A DNA stretch of 64,000 bases from the NCBI GenBank assembly GCA_003666485.1, contig CP032931.1, forward strand, positions 1,798,001-1,862,000, written 5' to 3'. The translations under genes were made by a program, and so were the position numbers. Below, piece by piece: positions 8,067 through 17,212 of the stretch (position 1 is its first letter; each line of letters opens with the position of its first letter). The notes under the pieces were generated by a model that worked only from the letters and a program-made list of their open reading frames with translations, was not told where the DNA came from and ran no database searches. The stretch is from Levilactobacillus brevis (lineage in GTDB: Bacteria > Bacillota > Bacilli > Lactobacillales > Lactobacillaceae).

Positions 8067-9074
8067 ATGACACGGAAAGTAACGATTCGAGACCTGGCCG
8101 AGGCGGCGGGTGTTTCAGTCACAACGGTTTCGCAAATTTTAAATGGCAAGGGTGAACGCTTCAGTCTGGATACGCGGCGGCGCGTGCATCAGTTGCAAGA
8201 AGAAATGGGATACGTCCCCGACTTCAATGCCCGCAACCTGATCATGAAGTCGGCACAAACCATTGGGGTCTTGGTCCCCAACCTGGGGAACCCCTTTTTC
8301 AGTATGTTTATTCGCGGTGTCCAAGAGACCAGTCGGGAACGCCATTTTATTCCGCTGATCTTTGGCGCCAACCACGACGAAAAGCTGGAAAGCTATTACC
8401 TCGAAGAGCTGATCAAGCGGGCGGTCGACGGGTTGATCATTGCCAGTGCCTCCATCACAGGGGAGGCCATCGATAACATTTTGAAGAAAAACGGCATCCC
8501 TTACCTGCTGATCGATCAAAATGGGGGGCCGAGCCTAGACCGCGTGCAAATCAATGACGCGCAGGGCGGTCAGCTGGCGGCTGATCATCTGCTGGCGCTG
8601 GGACATCAGCGAATCGTCGTCTTGATGCCGGACCAGCCCACGCAAAACCTGCAGATTCGGGTGGCTGGGTTCAAACGGCGCCTGGCGGAGCACCACGTCG
8701 AATTGGCTGAGTCGGCCGTGATCCATTCACCGATGACCAAATTAGGCGGCTACCAGGCCACAACGGCCGTGATGGCGCAACACCCGACGGCAGTCTTTGC
8801 CATCAACGACGAAACGGCCCTGGGGTTGATGCGTGGCCTGCATGAACAGGGCGTTCGCGTGCCCCAAGACATTTCGGTGCTGGGCTACGATGATATCGAC
8901 CTGGATGAGTACGTGGTGCCCAAGCTGACGACCATTCACCAACCGGTCGTTACGATGGGTCAGCAAGCGACGGGGTTATTGATCAACCGGATCAAGGACC
9001 AACGGCAAGCGGCCCAGCTGGTCGACCTACCAGTCAATCTGCAAGAGCGCGAGAGTACGGCGCCACTGAAATAA
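8067..9074 (+). CDS. rbsR: LacI-family transcriptional regulator, probable ribose operon repressor
   Basis: DNA-binding repressor of the LacI/GalR family. The N-terminal helix-turn-helix (VTIRDLAEAAGVSVTTVSQILNGK, read in two halves, residues 5-27) is followed by a periplasmic-binding-protein-like sugar domain ending in YDDIDLDEYVVPKLTT. ATG is chosen over an in-frame GTG 12 bases upstream, because the purine-rich ribosome site GGTGGGGG overlaps that GTG. Its position directly upstream of ribokinase, with two LacI-type palindromes in the gap, supports a ribose-responsive role. A TATAAT box lies about 95 bases upstream. No ribose transporter genes are in the window. Confidence 0.85.
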   Translation: MTRKVTIRDLAEAAGVSVTTVSQILNGKGERFSLDTRRRVHQLQEEMGYVPDFNARNLIMKSAQTIGVLVPNLGNPFFSMFIRGVQETSRERHFIPLIFGANHDEKLESYYLEELIKRAVDGLIIASASITGEAIDNILKKNGIPYLLIDQNGGPSLDRVQINDAQGGQLAADHLLALGHQRIVVLMPDQPTQNLQIRVAGFKRRLAEHHVELAESAVIHSPMTKLGGYQATTAVMAQHPTAVFAINDETALGLMRGLHEQGVRVPQDISVLGYDDIDLDEYVVPKLTTIHQPVVTMGQQATGLLINRIKDQRQAAQLVDLPVNLQERESTAPLK

Positions 9075-9088
9075 ATTTCAATTAGTTC

Positions 9089-9117
9089 TTGTAAGCCTTT
9101 TCGAAACATGATACGCT
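9089..9117 (+). promoter_or_regulatory. Possible rbsK promoter
   Basis: TTGTAA, 17 bases, TACGCT, with both palindromic operators starting within about 60 bases downstream. The -10 is weak. Confidence 0.45.
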
Positions 9118-9127
9118 AGGGGTAATC

Positions 9128-9172
9128 TAAACGTTTACCTCCGGTGTGTCAGCATGGAGTAAAACGTTTTAC
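9128..9172 (+). promoter_or_regulatory. Pair of LacI-type operators before rbsK
   Basis: TAAACGTTTA (9128-9137) and the perfect 14-base palindrome GTAAAACGTTTTAC (9159-9172) share the core AAACGTTT, with centres 33 bases apart (about three helical turns). The central CG is typical of LacI/GalR operators. The adjacent RbsR-like repressor is the obvious ligand (inference). Confidence 0.75.
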
Positions 9173-9207
9173 AAAATCGGACACTGTTTAAGGAGTGAAG
9201 GTACATT

Positions 9208-10128
9208 ATGTCAAATAAAGTTACGGTTCTGGGAAGCTTGAACGTCGATACGACCCTGCGTGTGGCTCGGATGCCTCAGCCAGGAGAAACGTTGTCAACT
9301 GAAAACAAGAGTAGTGCCGCTGGTGGGAAGGGTGCGAACCAGGCCGTTGCTGCTGCTCGGGCCGGCGCCGAAACCAGCTTCATTGGGAAGGTCGGCAATG
9401 ACGATGCCGGTCGCTTCATGGTTGAATCCCTGAATAACGACGGTATCGATACCAGCGCCATCATCACTGACAAGACGGTCGGCACGGGTTCCGCTTTTAT
9501 CTTATTGGACGAAGCGGGCCAGAACAGTATCTTGGTGTACGGGGGCTCTAATCAACAGATCAAGGCAGCGGAAGTTGAAGCACGCGAAGACGAAATCGCC
9601 AAGGCGGACTTCTTAGTGACCCAGTTCGAAACGCCACAAGCCGCAACGTTAGCCGCCTTTAAGCTGGCAAAACAACACGGCGTGACGACCATCTTGAACC
9701 CAGCACCCGCCGCAACGATCGACCCAGAGATCCTGAAGGTCACGGACCTGGTCGTACCCAACGAAACGGAAAGTGCTGAACTGACTGGTATCGAAGTCAC
9801 CGACGAAGCCTCCATGGATGCCAATGCCAAGAAATTCCGTGAAATGGGCGTGAAGAACCTGATCATCACGGTCGGCAGTAAGGGTGCTTACTACGCCACC
9901 GAACAAGCTTCTGGCTTCGTGCCAGCCTTCAAGGTCAAGGCCGTGGACACGACGGCGGCCGGGGATACCTTTATCGGGGCCCTCAGCTCACAACTGAAGC
10001 CTGACCTGAGCAACGTAGCCACTGCGCTGGTCTTTGCCCAACGTGCCAGCTCCTTGACTGTGCAAGGCTTAGGGGCTATGCCATCGATTCCAACCGTTGC
10101 GGAGATCGAAGCAGCTAGCAAAAAGTAA
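9208..10128 (+). CDS. rbsK: Ribokinase
   Basis: Phosphorylates D-ribose to ribose 5-phosphate using ATP, feeding the pentose phosphate / phosphoketolase route. It is a PfkB-family kinase of normal length (306). The N-terminal signature GGKGANQAVAAARAGA is at 39-54. The C-terminal DTTAAGDTFIGA supplies the anion hole and catalytic base Asp253. NPAPA (164-168) and the PNETE motif (184-188) are also typical. A GGAGTGAAGG site precedes the ATG. Preceded by its probable repressor and followed by transketolase, it forms a pentose-use neighbourhood. A strong terminator follows. Confidence 0.95.
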   Translation: MSNKVTVLGSLNVDTTLRVARMPQPGETLSTENKSSAAGGKGANQAVAAARAGAETSFIGKVGNDDAGRFMVESLNNDGIDTSAIITDKTVGTGSAFILLDEAGQNSILVYGGSNQQIKAAEVEAREDEIAKADFLVTQFETPQAATLAAFKLAKQHGVTTILNPAPAATIDPEILKVTDLVVPNETESAELTGIEVTDEASMDANAKKFREMGVKNLIITVGSKGAYYATEQASGFVPAFKVKAVDTTAAGDTFIGALSSQLKPDLSNVATALVFAQRASSLTVQGLGAMPSIPTVAEIEAASKK

Positions 10129-10148
10129 GCTTACAGAAAATAATTCGT

Positions 10149-10197
10149 AAAATCACCAACTTAACCGAAATTTTCGGAAAAGTTGGTGATTTTTTTT
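10149..10197 (+). terminator. Terminator after rbsK
   Basis: AAATCACCAACTT pairs perfectly with AAGTTGGTGATTT around a loop that itself folds (CCGAAATTTTCGG), followed by eight T. Confidence 0.9.
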
Positions 10198-10299
10198 GCG
10201 TTTTGGGACAACCGGTTGCAACTAAGACGAATCGGTCTATTTGGTATATTCGACTTTATTCAAAGACAATCCCCGGTACAACAACTTCTATGAGAGGGG

Positions 10300-10328
10300 T
10301 TGCATTAATTAATTTAAATTGGTATAGT
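10300..10328 (+). promoter_or_regulatory. Promoter of transketolase
   Basis: TTGCAT, 17 A/T-rich bases, TATAGT, about 113 bases before the tkt ATG. The rest of the gap (10198-10299) shows nothing I can name. Confidence 0.8.
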
Positions 10329-10354
10329 AATGAAAGTCGATGAACGAAATCGAT

Positions 10355-10368
10355 TTTTACCGGTAAAA
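10355..10368 (+). promoter_or_regulatory. Palindromic operator candidate in the tkt leader
   Basis: TTTTACCGGTAAAA is a perfect 14-base palindrome about 20 bases downstream of the expected transcription start. Its form suggests a LacI-type or other dimeric repressor; the regulator is unknown. It differs from the rbsK operators (AAACGTTT core). Confidence 0.6.
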
Positions 10369-10441
10369 TCAATGGATTTGTGCCATCAACCAAAAACTAG
10401 GCTGTGATTGGTCCGGCCGATTTAAGTGAGGTTATTTAAAA

Positions 10442-12460
10442 ATGTTGAATGAAGAAGTCGTTACTAACCAAGTGAATTTTGACGAAACGGACACCCAAGC
10501 GGTCACGGCCGTGCGGATGCTCAGCATGGACATGATTTCGCGGGCCCACTCCGGTCACCCGGGGTTGCCGTTGGGGGCAGCGCCCATGGCGTACGTGTTA
10601 TTCTCGCGGCATTTGCGGGTCGATCCCTCATTTCCGCAGTGGTTCAATCGTGACCGGTTCGTCCTGTCTGCGGGCCACGGTTCCGCGATGTTGTACAGCC
10701 TGTTACACCTGAGTGGCTTTGCGTTGGGTCGCGACGACCTGATGAATTTCCGGCAACTGGGCAGTAAGACGCCCGGTCACCCGGAATTTGGCGTGACGCC
10801 TGGCGTGGACGCCACGACCGGGCCATTGGGGCAAGGCATTGGGATGGCCGTGGGGATGGCGATGGCCGAGAGCCATTTGCGAGCAACGTATAATCAACCC
10901 GACTTAAATGTGGTTGACCACTACACCTACGCGTTGTGTGGGGACGGCGACCTGATGGAAGGCGTGGCTGCCGAAGCTGCCAGCTTGGCCGGCCAATTAC
11001 AGTTGCACAAGCTGATTGTCTTATATGATTCCAACGATATTTCGCTGGACGGGCCGCTTAGCAACGCCTGCCATGACGATGTAGCCGCACGGTTCGAAAG
11101 CTACGGTTGGAACTACTTACGCGTGGACGACGGCGAAGACCTGACAGCAATCGACCGGGCTATTCGGTTGGCTAAGAACGCCCAAAGCGGGCCAACGCTG
11201 ATCGAAGTGAAGACGCAAATCGGGGCCGGGAGCCCCAACGCCGGAACGAACAAGGTTCACGGTGCCCCGCTCAGTGAAGCGGATTTAGCAACGACGCGGG
11301 CCCATTACAACTGGAACTGTGATCCCTTCACGGTGCCAGCCGCGGTTCACGAACGCTTCATGACCACGATCAAGGCTCGGGGTTGGGCAAGCCATCAGGA
11401 ATGGTCTAACTTGGTCGCGCGTTATTCAGACGTGCAACCAGAATTAGCCGCCCAATTTGCCCAAGGCGTCAGCAAGACCTTACCAGAAGATTTGGCCGAC
11501 CAGTTGCCGACCTATTACAAGAAGGATAAGCTGGCCTCACGTGCTAGTGGCCATGAGGTGCTCCAAAAGCTCAGTGCGGCACTCCCGAATCTGTGGGGGG
11601 GCTCGGCGGACTTGTTTAGCTCCAACAAGACGGCGGTGAGTGACAGTGACCGGTTCAGCGTGGAGAATCCACAAGGCAAGAATCTATGGTTCGGCGTTCG
11701 TGAATTTGCGGAAGCGGCGGCCTTGAACGGTATCGCTTTGCATGGCGGTACGCAAGTGTATGGCTCAACGTTCTTCGTCTTCTCCGACTACATGAAGCCG
11801 GCGATTCGGTTGGCAGCCCTGCAACATCTGCCCGTGACCTACGTCTTCACGCACGATTCTTTGGCCGTGGGGGAAGATGGGCCGACCCACGAACCAGTGG
11901 AACAGTTAGCCGCATTACGCGCAATTCCAGGCTTGACGGTTTACCGCCCGGCCGATGGCAACGAGACCGCAGCGGCTTGGCTGGCGGCGGTTCAAGCGAC
12001 GGACCATCCAACGGCCATCGTCTTGTCCCGGCAAGGCTTAGCCACGCTGCCCAAACCAGCCGCTGTTAAGGCAGGGGTCAAACGTGGTGGCTATGTGGTC
12101 GCCGACGCCCATGACCAAGCCGAAGGGATTTTGATGGCCTCGGGTTCTGAAGTTAATCTGGCGTTAGCAGCCCAGGAAAAATTAAGCGAATTGGGTCACG
12201 ACGTGCGGGTCGTTTCCATTCCAAGTTTTGAACGCTTCAATGCCCAGTCGGTGGACTACCGTGAACGGATCTTACCGTCACACTTGCGCCGCCGGGTCGC
12301 TATCGAAATGGCCAGCGGGTTGGGTTGGTGCCAATACACCGGCTTGGACGGCACCATGTTGACGCAGGAACAATTCGGCGCCAGCGGTCCGGGCGAGGCT
12401 GTCACTGCCATGGCAGGGTTCACACCAGAACGCGTTGTGGAAGCGTATCTCGCGCTGTAA
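10442..12460 (+). CDS. tkt: Transketolase
   Basis: Thiamine-diphosphate enzyme moving two-carbon units between sugar phosphates in the pentose phosphate pathway. Seen in order: [19 protein letters not shown] near the N-terminus, [32 protein letters not shown], the ThDP/metal motif [24 protein letters not shown], and the pyrimidine-domain motif [20 protein letters not shown]. The 672 residues are full length. It has its own promoter, an operator-like palindrome and a terminator, so it is a single-gene unit beside the ribose genes. Phosphoketolase is related, but the motifs are those of transketolase. Confidence 0.96.
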   Translation: MLNEEVVTNQVNFDETDTQAVTAVRMLSMDMISRAHSGHPGLPLGAAPMAYVLFSRHLRVDPSFPQWFNRDRFVLSAGHGSAMLYSLLHLSGFALGRDDLMNFRQLGSKTPGHPEFGVTPGVDATTGPLGQGIGMAVGMAMAESHLRATYNQPDLNVVDHYTYALCGDGDLMEGVAAEAASLAGQLQLHKLIVLYDSNDISLDGPLSNACHDDVAARFESYGWNYLRVDDGEDLTAIDRAIRLAKNAQSGPTLIEVKTQIGAGSPNAGTNKVHGAPLSEADLATTRAHYNWNCDPFTVPAAVHERFMTTIKARGWASHQEWSNLVARYSDVQPELAAQFAQGVSKTLPEDLADQLPTYYKKDKLASRASGHEVLQKLSAALPNLWGGSADLFSSNKTAVSDSDRFSVENPQGKNLWFGVREFAEAAALNGIALHGGTQVYGSTFFVFSDYMKPAIRLAALQHLPVTYVFTHDSLAVGEDGPTHEPVEQLAALRAIPGLTVYRPADGNETAAAWLAAVQATDHPTAIVLSRQGLATLPKPAAVKAGVKRGGYVVADAHDQAEGILMASGSEVNLALAAQEKLSELGHDVRVVSIPSFERFNAQSVDYRERILPSHLRRRVAIEMASGLGWCQYTGLDGTMLTQEQFGASGPGEAVTAMAGFTPERVVEAYLAL

Positions 12461-12510
12461 ACGCTGTATTCGGGGAATCGATTATCGGAAAAAATAGGGA
12501 TGTTAGTGAA

Positions 12511-12556
12511 GCAGACGGTGGCAGTGGTCACGGTCTGTTTTGCTTTCTTTTCTTAA
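12511..12556 (+). terminator. Terminator after tkt
   Basis: CAGACGGTG pairs with CACGGTCTG (one mismatch) over an 8-base loop, then TTTTGCTTTCTTTT. Confidence 0.7.
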
Positions 12557-12577
12557 CTAAAGGTTGCAGGAAAACTA

Positions 12578-13104
12578 GTCTTTGAACGTCAGGTGGTCTG
12601 TGCTGGCCGCCTACCGTCCGCCAAATGTGTGATTGCTAATCGACAACTGGTTTGACCCTTTGTGTCTCTGATCTTACGGTTGGTTTTGGATTAATCCATG
12701 GTTTAGTACTGGTAAGCACTCATCCACTGGAGTCAACCAGCATTCAGCTGTAAATTGGGGTAAAACGCTCAGCAAACATTGTTGTCACAGCAGTCTTCAT
12801 CTCGGATGGCCTTCGATTATGTCTGTGATCGACTAATAGCGTTAGTAGGAACATCGCTGGAATAGCAACGCTTATCTACATTAGTGGGTCATCTGCCACG
12901 TAGCCGAGAGTGAGCTAAATTTGGACTCAGCCGTGGGAGTTTGCAAGTGGTCTGCTTGGAAACTGGCGTCTTCGAGACGTGACTTTCGGCTCGAAGCGAG
13001 GTTGAAGACCGCCCTTTGGCTTCGACCGGTCCTTCCCACAGCGTCACGGTCCAAATTTGGCGAACGGCAAGGCGGCCAGCATGGACTACCTGGCGTTCAA
13101 GGAC
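12578..13104 (+). repeat. Intergenic composite repeat copy B (full length)
   Basis: A 527-base noncoding element with imperfect terminal inverted repeats of about 50 bases. The left end reads GTCTTTGAACGTCAGG..CTGGCCGCCTACCG..GCCAAAT. The right end, complemented, reads GTCCTTGAACGCCAGG..CTGGCCGCCTTGCCG..GCCAAAT. The middle (about 12627-12890) is shared with copy E and partly with copy D. The last 200 bases are the hairpin module (AAATTTGGAC near 12917 opposite its complement near 13050, with an inner CGTCT-TCG-AGACG stem). Open frames inside are not conserved between copies. Confidence 0.8.
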
Positions 13105-13265
13105 TTGCCGTTTATCACTGGAACCAAGAGTAACGCGTCAGAACCCACAATGATTTCCCCAAATACGAAAAATCAGCAAAAAAATCGGGAAAGGTGTCGG
13201 GATAATCTAGTAAGTTGGTTAAATTATTGGTATATTGGGGGTAAAGATACTGGAGGCGGTTTTTA

Positions 13266-14159
13266 ATGGAGATTCGACGGATCAAGGTACCGACGGCGCT
13301 AGTCTGGTCAGCACCAACGGCCGTAACAAAAACAGATCGACCTTACTTGAAAAATGGGGACCTGACGGCGTGGTTAGCAAGCCTGAAGCCCGCAGAAAAA
13401 GAACAGTTAGCCGACCGCAATCGAACGGTGACGGAGGCCTTGTTCAACGACCGGGTCATTTTGGACCGGGTTGAAGGCGAATGGGCGCACGTCTTCGTTA
13501 CGCGGCAAAATGGTCGCCAAGAACGGCGGGGCTACCCCGGCTGGCTGCCATTGACCCAACTGACCGCCAGTGACGAAGAACTCGAGTACCCAACCACGAC
13601 GGTTCGGTTGGTCCATCCAGTTACGGCATTACTAGATGCCGACCGCAACCCCTTATTGGATCTGCCACTGGGGACGATTCTAACGACCACTGGCCAGGAC
13701 GATGACTGGATTCAAGTCGTGACACCACTGGGCAAGGGCTGGATTGCGGCCGACGTAGCCAAATTGGGCATCAGTGGGGCAGACGATGGTCGCCGGCTCT
13801 TGATGTTGGGCCAGCAGTTCATTGACACGCCGTACCTCTGGGGTGGCATTACGCCACAAGGATTTGACTGTTCCGGCTTGATCTACGCGCTGCACCGGGC
13901 ATTGGGGTACACGATTCCCCGGGACACGCAGGATCAATTTGCCAATGGCTATCCCGTGGCGCCTGAGGAACTGGTGATTGGCGACCTGGTCTTCTTTGCC
14001 CATGATCACGGGACGGGACAAGCCCATCACGTGGGGATGTACGCGGGCAACGGCCAAATGCTCCACGCGCCCAAGCCAGGCAAGACGGTGGAAATGGCCC
14101 CACTCACTACGACGGAATTGGCGCCTGAGTATGCGGGTGCCCGGCGTTTTTGGCAATAA
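13266..14159 (+). CDS. NlpC/P60 peptidase with SH3 domains, YkfC-like, probably cytoplasmic
   Basis: Cysteine peptidase that probably splits the gamma-D-glutamyl-diamino-acid bond of murein peptides. Two bacterial SH3-like segments (about 10-100 and 110-168) precede the NlpC/P60 domain (about 175-297). The catalytic Cys202 is in GFDCSGLIYALH and His255 in HHVGMYAG, with His267 as the third polar residue. There is no signal peptide or membrane segment. With the SH3-NlpC layout this resembles B. subtilis YkfC, which trims recycled muropeptides inside the cell. The ATG follows GGAGGCGG. It shares a direction and a short gap with the secreted DUF1002 gene. Confidence 0.85.
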   Translation: MEIRRIKVPTALVWSAPTAVTKTDRPYLKNGDLTAWLASLKPAEKEQLADRNRTVTEALFNDRVILDRVEGEWAHVFVTRQNGRQERRGYPGWLPLTQLTASDEELEYPTTTVRLVHPVTALLDADRNPLLDLPLGTILTTTGQDDDWIQVVTPLGKGWIAADVAKLGISGADDGRRLLMLGQQFIDTPYLWGGITPQGFDCSGLIYALHRALGYTIPRDTQDQFANGYPVAPEELVIGDLVFFAHDHGTGQAHHVGMYAGNGQMLHAPKPGKTVEMAPLTTTELAPEYAGARRFWQ

Positions 14160-14271
14160 ACTGAAGTTGAAGAATTTTCTAAATTCATGGCAGGAACTCA
14201 CGCAGGTGGTGGGGACCTGCTATACTTGTTTCAAGGGGAAGTGACTCCCAATGAAAAGAGAGGGATTACTC

Positions 14272-15291
14272 ATGAAGATAAAACGCGTTATTTTAGGCCT
14301 AGCGGTGGCTGCTTTAGCCGTGGGCATTGGCGGGCAAACGTTGGCGGTTCACGCCGATACGACGGATGCCACCACTAGTACCAGTAGTTCCGCCACGAGC
14401 GGTAGTACGGTCCAGACCAAGGCACTGTCGAAAGCCTACGTGGTTTACGGTGCGGGGCTGGCTAGTGAAGACAAGGATGCCGTCGCGACGGCGCTCGGTG
14501 TCAAATCCAACTACACGGCGTTGACTGCGACTGGTAGCGACTACGCGCAGTATTTGAACTCAGCTGGGACCACGGACGCTAGCATGATCAGTTCCGTAGC
14601 GCTGGCACCCGCTGATCCCGGAACCGGGGTCAAGGTCAATATCGCCGAATATAATGGTAGCAATAACATTACGGAAGTGACCTCGCAACAATACGCCATG
14701 GTCGCCACGATGGCGGGGGTCAAGGATGTCATCATCACCGTCACGGCCGACAAGTCGGTTTCCGGTGAATCCGCGCTAACCGGGGTCTACAAGGCCTTAG
14801 CGTCTGACGGATTGACGTTGAACTCCGAAAACACGCAGGCGGCCAACGGTGTCTTAGATGCCACGCAACCGGCAATCGATTCCAACAGTAGCAATAAGAA
14901 GTACCCTGGGAAATTGATGTCCGCGGTAGGGTCGGTATCGTCAGATCTGGCCAAGCAACGGCAAGACGGTAATGACCTCGCCACTAAGGCAGACATTGAA
15001 GCGATGCTGCAAAAGGCACTGGCCAAGCAAGGGATTGACGGTCAGACCAGTTCCACGCAGATCACCAACATTGCCATTGCCTTGAGCAAGGTGCAACAAG
15101 CGCCGGTCTCCACCAGTAAGAACTACATCTCCAACGTCACGAACGTTGCCAATAACCTGGCAAATAGTATCGGTGATAAAATGGCTGGTGTGAAGGATTT
15201 TGCCAATAGTGCAGATGCGCAAAAAGCCGAGAATTTTGTGGTCCAAATTTGGCAAAAGATTGTCAACTGGTTCAAGGGATTATTCGGTTAA
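14272..15291 (+). CDS. Secreted DUF1002-family protein
   Basis: An exported protein of unknown function of the DUF1002 (YpuA-like) family. The N-terminus is a clear signal peptide (charged MKIKR, hydrophobic core, cleavage near VHA-DTT), followed by a Thr/Ser-rich linker and a globular domain. That domain starts at KAYVVYGAGLASEDKDAVATAL (read in parts) and includes DVIITVTADKSVSGESALTGV. ATG at this site is preferred over one 21 bases upstream, because AGAGAGGG lies seven bases before it. The C-terminus is amphipathic and Trp-rich (IWQKIVNWFKGLFG), perhaps for membrane association. No enzyme motif seen. Confidence 0.85.
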   Translation: MKIKRVILGLAVAALAVGIGGQTLAVHADTTDATTSTSSSATSGSTVQTKALSKAYVVYGAGLASEDKDAVATALGVKSNYTALTATGSDYAQYLNSAGTTDASMISSVALAPADPGTGVKVNIAEYNGSNNITEVTSQQYAMVATMAGVKDVIITVTADKSVSGESALTGVYKALASDGLTLNSENTQAANGVLDATQPAIDSNSSNKKYPGKLMSAVGSVSSDLAKQRQDGNDLATKADIEAMLQKALAKQGIDGQTSSTQITNIAIALSKVQQAPVSTSKNYISNVTNVANNLANSIGDKMAGVKDFANSADAQKAENFVVQIWQKIVNWFKGLFG

Positions 15292-15321
15292 TTTCAGTAA
15301 GAATAGCGACTTAACAAATAA

Positions 15322-15347
15322 ACGGGCGGGTGACGCCCGCTTTTTTT
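15322..15347 (+). terminator. Terminator after the DUF1002 gene
   Basis: CGGGCG-GGTGA-CGCCCG followed by CTTTTTTT. Confidence 0.9.
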
Positions 15348-15779
15348 GTGCAGATTTTTAAATTTCACAAGCTAGGCGATCGTCCCGATAGTTGTACGAT
15401 ACAGAAAGCGACATCAATATTCACTTGTATCTTGCAAGTGACAGTGAAATATCACAATTTTGCAAATTCGTGGCAGTGACACGTAATCGGTTGAAGGATG
15501 AAAAAGAACAGACGTTTCAGCAATGATCAGCCGAAAATCACTGATTTAAAGCGTTTTCAAGATAACAATTTCTTTCAGAAAGGACTGAAGGGAACATCAG
15601 TTTATCAGTAAAAATCCGTTAATAATTCCTTAATATTTCACAATAAACTGGAAAAACGTGTGGTAATATTAGTTTGTGATTCGTATTGACTATGAACGAC
15701 TGGGGTGCGAACTGAATTTTCGTTTGACAACCCGTGTTCAAATTTGTTTGAAAATCTAAAGTCATAAAAGGACGTGTTG
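15348..15779. promoter_or_regulatory. Long leader of the LysM gene
   Basis: About 430 bases without a gene. It contains a small hairpin (CACTTG-TATCTTG-CAAGTG near 15422-15441). A plausible extended -10 box, TG-G-TAATAT near 15660-15668, would give an untranslated leader of about 110 bases. The regulator is not identifiable. Confidence 0.4.
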
Positions 15780-17036
15780 GTGAAGATGAGTACAGGACAA
15801 CGAAAGACAAAAGCAGTTGTTGGCGTCGTCGGTGCCATTGGGGCATTCGCGGCGGGCGCAACGATTACCGCAAATGCGGATAGCATCCAGGTGAAGCAAG
15901 GGGATACCGTGTGGGATCTTTCACAAAAACTCGGGGTCTCCGTTCAGGACTTAGAACAACAGAATTCAATCGATGCCAAGACAGATCTGATCTTCGTGGG
16001 CCAACGGCTTCAAGTGAAGTCCGCCAAGACCACGAAGACGTACACCGTCAAGTCTGGGGATACCCTGTGGGACCTCGCCCAGACGTATCACATTTCCGTG
16101 GCACAACTGCAGAAGGCCAATAAGCTTACTGGCGATATGCTGAGTGTCGGTCAGAAATTAACGATTCCACAAACGTCAGCGAATAAGACCAGTCAGACAC
16201 AAACAACTAGCGCAACGCCAAAGACTAGTGCAACGCGGCAAACGACGCAGAAGGCCAACGCCGTGCAGGCACAAATCGTGGCCGCACAACAGGCAGCCGC
16301 TAGCAAGCAAAAGCAACAGACTGCCGCAACCAGTAGTCAATCGAGTCAATCGGTAACGTCACAGGCCACTAGTCAAGCCGCAACCTCGTCAACGCACAGC
16401 ACTAGTCAACAAACGGCGACGAGCAAGGCCCAAACCGCTGCCTCAACGTCATCAAGTGCAACGCGTCAGTCAGCGGCAACCAAGACAACTAAGACCATGA
16501 AACACACGCAGGTCGCACAAGTCGTTCAACAGCCGTCTCAAGCTAAGGTCACTCAATCAGCATCAACGAGCAGTGCAGCCGCACAAACGTCTTCTACGGC
16601 CGCTCAGACGCCTTCAACGACGTCTTCCACGACGAGTACTAGTGCCAGCGTGACTAGCAGTAGTAGTCAGGCAACCGCAAGCAGCGTGAAGCCAGCTCGG
16701 CAGAGTCGGATGGCAGCGCCAAAGACGACGAGTCAAAGCCAATCAGTTCAAAGTCAAGCAACGCAAAGCCAGGCAACCGCAAGTCAAACCAGTCAGAGTC
16801 AACCAGCCGCAACCAGTCAATCCGTGACAACGGGTAGTCAAAATGCAACGGCCACGACGACGACCAAGAAGACGAAGCGCTTGAAGACGACCACGCGTTC
16901 TGCGGTGGCTCGTCAATCCACGACGGCTTCTAGTGCCCAAGGGTCAACCAGCACCAGTAGTAGTGCAGCGGCTAGTTCAAGTACCGTTGCGACGAGCACC
17001 AGCACCAAGAAGAAGACCAGTACGGCCGGCTTAACC
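15780..17036 (+). pseudogene. LysM / NlpC-P60 cell-wall hydrolase, 5' part (split by an IS)
   Basis: N-terminal 419 codons of a secreted peptidoglycan hydrolase. There is a signal peptide (cleavage near ITANA-DS). Two LysM peptidoglycan-binding repeats follow at about 34-78 (VKQGDTVWDL) and 84-128 (VKSGDTLWDL), then a roughly 280-residue Ser/Thr/Gln/Ala linker typical of wall-spanning proteins. GTG is the likely start, seven bases after AAAAGGA. The coding frame runs into the insertion sequence and stops at 17066 after ten foreign residues, so a secreted LysM protein without its enzyme domain could still be made. The missing end is found at 18590-18957. Confidence 0.85.
17029..17036 (+). repeat. 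Target-site duplication, left copy
   Basis: GCTTAACC, repeated exactly at 18590-18597 on the other side of the insertion sequence. Confidence 0.85.
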
Positions 17037-17080
17037 GGAAGTTTGTCAAATGGTGTTGAAGGATAGTTTCTATCCTTTGG

Positions 17081-17108
17081 AGATCTCCTCGTGTGGGAGA
17101 TCTTTTTT
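17081..17108 (+). terminator. Terminator-like hairpin at the left IS end
   Basis: AGATCTCC pairs perfectly with GGAGATCT over a 7-base loop and is followed by six T on the plus strand. It would stop host transcription entering the element. Confidence 0.6.
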
Positions 17109-17212
17109 GTTGTTTTATTAGTTGCGGCGTTTAATCTGGTGTGTTGTCTGAATATCGTACTTGAAGGCATAACAAATAAGCCTACCATCGTGACGTTATT
17201 GTGGTAGATAAT

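Noticed and set aside
12921-13133. Short open frames in the intergenic repeats (also near 6427-6677, 20529-20783, 52003-52455 and 61620-61935)
   Set aside because: B and C share a stretch LRPVLPTASRSKFGERQGGQ only because the DNA is repeated. Frames, starts and ends differ between copies and no ribosome sites precede them, so they are not conserved peptides.
17044-17051. Alternative IS boundary at GGTGTTG (17052) and CAACACC (18574)
   Set aside because: The adjacent 8-mers do not match each other. Moving the ends outward by 15 bases yields the exact GCTTAACC duplication and restores the reading frame.
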